DNA from: an uncultured Treponema sp. | Lineage (GTDB): Bacteria; Spirochaetota; Spirochaetia; Treponematales; Treponemataceae | Assembly (NCBI GenBank): GCA_946611835.1 | Contig: CAMOEE010000131.1 | Location: 1-7,290 of the forward strand | DNA: 7,290 nucleotides | Reading direction: 5' to 3' | Shown: positions 6,548 to 7,290 of the stretch, one piece after another | Layout: each line of letters opens with the position of its first letter | Numbering within the stretch: the stretch's first letter is position 1 | The notes under the pieces: model-generated | What the model saw: the letters and a program-made list of their open reading frames with translations, nothing else | What the model was told of the DNA's origin: nothing | Database searches by the model: none | Program-made: the position numbers and the translations under genes

Positions 6548-6559
6548 TGTATAATTAGA

Positions 6560-6577
6560 AGGGAGAAGTCTCTCCCT
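6560..6577 (+). terminator. Hairpin after the GGDEF gene, weak terminator candidate
   Basis: A perfect 7-base-pair stem, AGGGAGA (6560-6566) with TCTCCCT (6571-6577), closes an AGTC loop 12 bases after the cyclase stop. No T run follows (GCGCCTCATC), so it is a poor intrinsic terminator. It may stabilise the 3' end or act with Rho. The position fits the end of the 2935-6547 operon. Confidence 0.4.
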
Positions 6578-6632
6578 GCGCCTCATCTAAAGAATCGGCT
6601 ACCCTCTCTAAAATCTCACAGAGCATATAGAA

Positions 6633-6652
6633 ATCTGTGTTAATTTGTGCTA
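6633..6652 (+). repeat. Two 10-base direct repeats upstream of gpmI
   Basis: ATCTGTGTTA (6633-6642) is followed directly by ATTTGTGCTA (6643-6652), with 8 of 10 positions identical. A degraded third unit begins with ATCTATCC at 6653. The period is one helical turn and the repeats end about 20 bases before the ribosome binding site, so a tandem protein-binding site is possible. The first unit also pairs upstream: CACAGA at 6617-6622 is inverted as TCTGTG at 6634-6639. No clear -10/-35 pair for gpmI was found in the 135-base gap. Confidence 0.4.
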
Positions 6653-6682
6653 ATCTATCCTTACAACTTTAAGGAGATACAA

Positions 6683-7290
6683 ATGGCAGATACAATGCAC
6701 GCATTGGAAAAAAATCCTAACTGGAAAGGCCGCCGTGGTCCTGTAGTTCTCGTAATTATGGACGGCGTTGGATATGGAAAATACGAAGAGGGAGACGCAG
6801 TTAAGGCTTCAAAAATGAAGTACCTGGACTGGTTCACAAAAAACTGCCCTCATACACAGCTCAAGGCTCACGGAACCGCCGTTGGTCTTCCAAGCGATGA
6901 CGACATGGGAAACAGCGAAGTCGGTCACAACGCAATGGGATGCGGCCGTGTTTTCGCCCAGGGTGCTAAACTTGTTGGCGAGTCAATAGCTAACGGCTCA
7001 ATGTTTGCCGCCGGCACCTGGAAAAAGCTGGTCAAAAATGTAAAGGAAAAGAATAGCACTTTGCACTTTATCGGTCTTGTTTCAGACGGAAACGTTCACT
7101 CACACATCGATCATCTCAAGGCTATGATTACTCAAGCCTCAAAAGACGGCGTTAAAAAGCTCCGTGTTCACGCTTTGCTCGATGGCCGCGATGTTGACCC
7201 AACATCAGCCCTCAACTACATCACTCCTCTGGAAGAATTCCTTGCAGGATTCGCAGGCTGCGACTACAGAATAGCTTCTGGCGGCGGACG
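6683..7290 (+). CDS. gpmI: 2,3-bisphosphoglycerate-independent phosphoglycerate mutase, 5' part only
   Basis: This cytoplasmic glycolytic enzyme interconverts 3- and 2-phosphoglycerate with two Mn ions. The window holds the first 202 codons; the family has about 510-550, so the gene runs off the right edge in frame. Visible motifs are the metal-binding VVLVIMDGVG with D27, DDDMGNSEVGH (72-82) with S78 as the phospho-accepting nucleophile, GLVSDGNVHSHIDHL, and HALLDGRDVDP in the phosphate-transfer domain. GNSEVGHNA followed by GRVFAQGAKLV resembles the plant/trypanosomatid branch of the family rather than the Bacillus-type GNSEVGHLNIG form. ATG 6683 has the strongest ribosome binding site in the window, AAGGAG at 6671-6676 with spacing of 6, fitting a highly expressed enzyme. 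It is separated from the cyclase gene by 135 bases and probably has its own promoter. Confidence 0.96.
   Translation, partial: MADTMHALEKNPNWKGRRGPVVLVIMDGVGYGKYEEGDAVKASKMKYLDWFTKNCPHTQLKAHGTAVGLPSDDDMGNSEVGHNAMGCGRVFAQGAKLVGESIANGSMFAAGTWKKLVKNVKEKNSTLHFIGLVSDGNVHSHIDHLKAMITQASKDGVKKLRVHALLDGRDVDPTSALNYITPLEEFLAGFAGCDYRIASGGG

Noticed and set aside
6550..6555. TATAAT just after the GGDEF stop as a gpmI promoter
   Set aside because: No acceptable -35 lies 16-18 bases upstream (GC-rich coding end), and transcripts would run through the 6560-6577 hairpin. Not supported as a promoter.

Overview
The window looks like chromosomal DNA from a Treponema-type spirochaete. Three things suggest this: a lipoprotein signal with a relaxed lipobox, mid-range GC with a short GC-rich intergenic element of a kind I associate with treponemes, and a cofactor-independent phosphoglycerate mutase of the plant-like form (GNSEVGHNA). 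The genus is an inference from protein style, not from a database match. No phage, IS, CRISPR, tRNA or rRNA feature was seen.

Layout. Positions 1-226 are non-coding and hold a GC-rich repeat-like element, a probable promoter and a leader hairpin. Positions 227-2405 are a compact polar amino acid ABC importer operon on the + strand: lipoprotein binding protein, one permease, and an ATPase that starts at a GTG inside the permease gene. It meets a convergent ybaK-type Cys-tRNA(Pro) deacylase gene (2412-2900, minus strand) with only 6 bases between the stops. From a 34-base divergent gap, a + strand operon runs from 2935 to 6547: an unrecognised soluble protein, a MATE efflux pump and a dCache-HAMP-GGDEF diguanylate cyclase. 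Both of its junctions are ATGA start/stop overlaps. After a 135-base gap, gpmI starts at 6683 and runs off the right edge.

The most unusual item is the first gene. All conserved blocks of a family 3 amino acid binding protein are present, but in rotated order. The lipoprotein signal is followed at once by the normal second half (lobe 2 and the C-terminal helices). A new linker comes next, then the normal first half, and the protein stops where the first hinge crossover normally lies. This is a naturally circularly permuted binding protein, apparently intact and sitting in its own transporter operon.

Working together: the importer brings in an amino acid, with the permuted lipoprotein as receptor, a presumed permease homodimer as channel and the ATPase as motor. 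The second operon places an efflux pump and a c-di-GMP-producing receptor under shared translation, together with a protein of unknown role. YbaK and GpmI are housekeeping functions (translation quality control and glycolysis).
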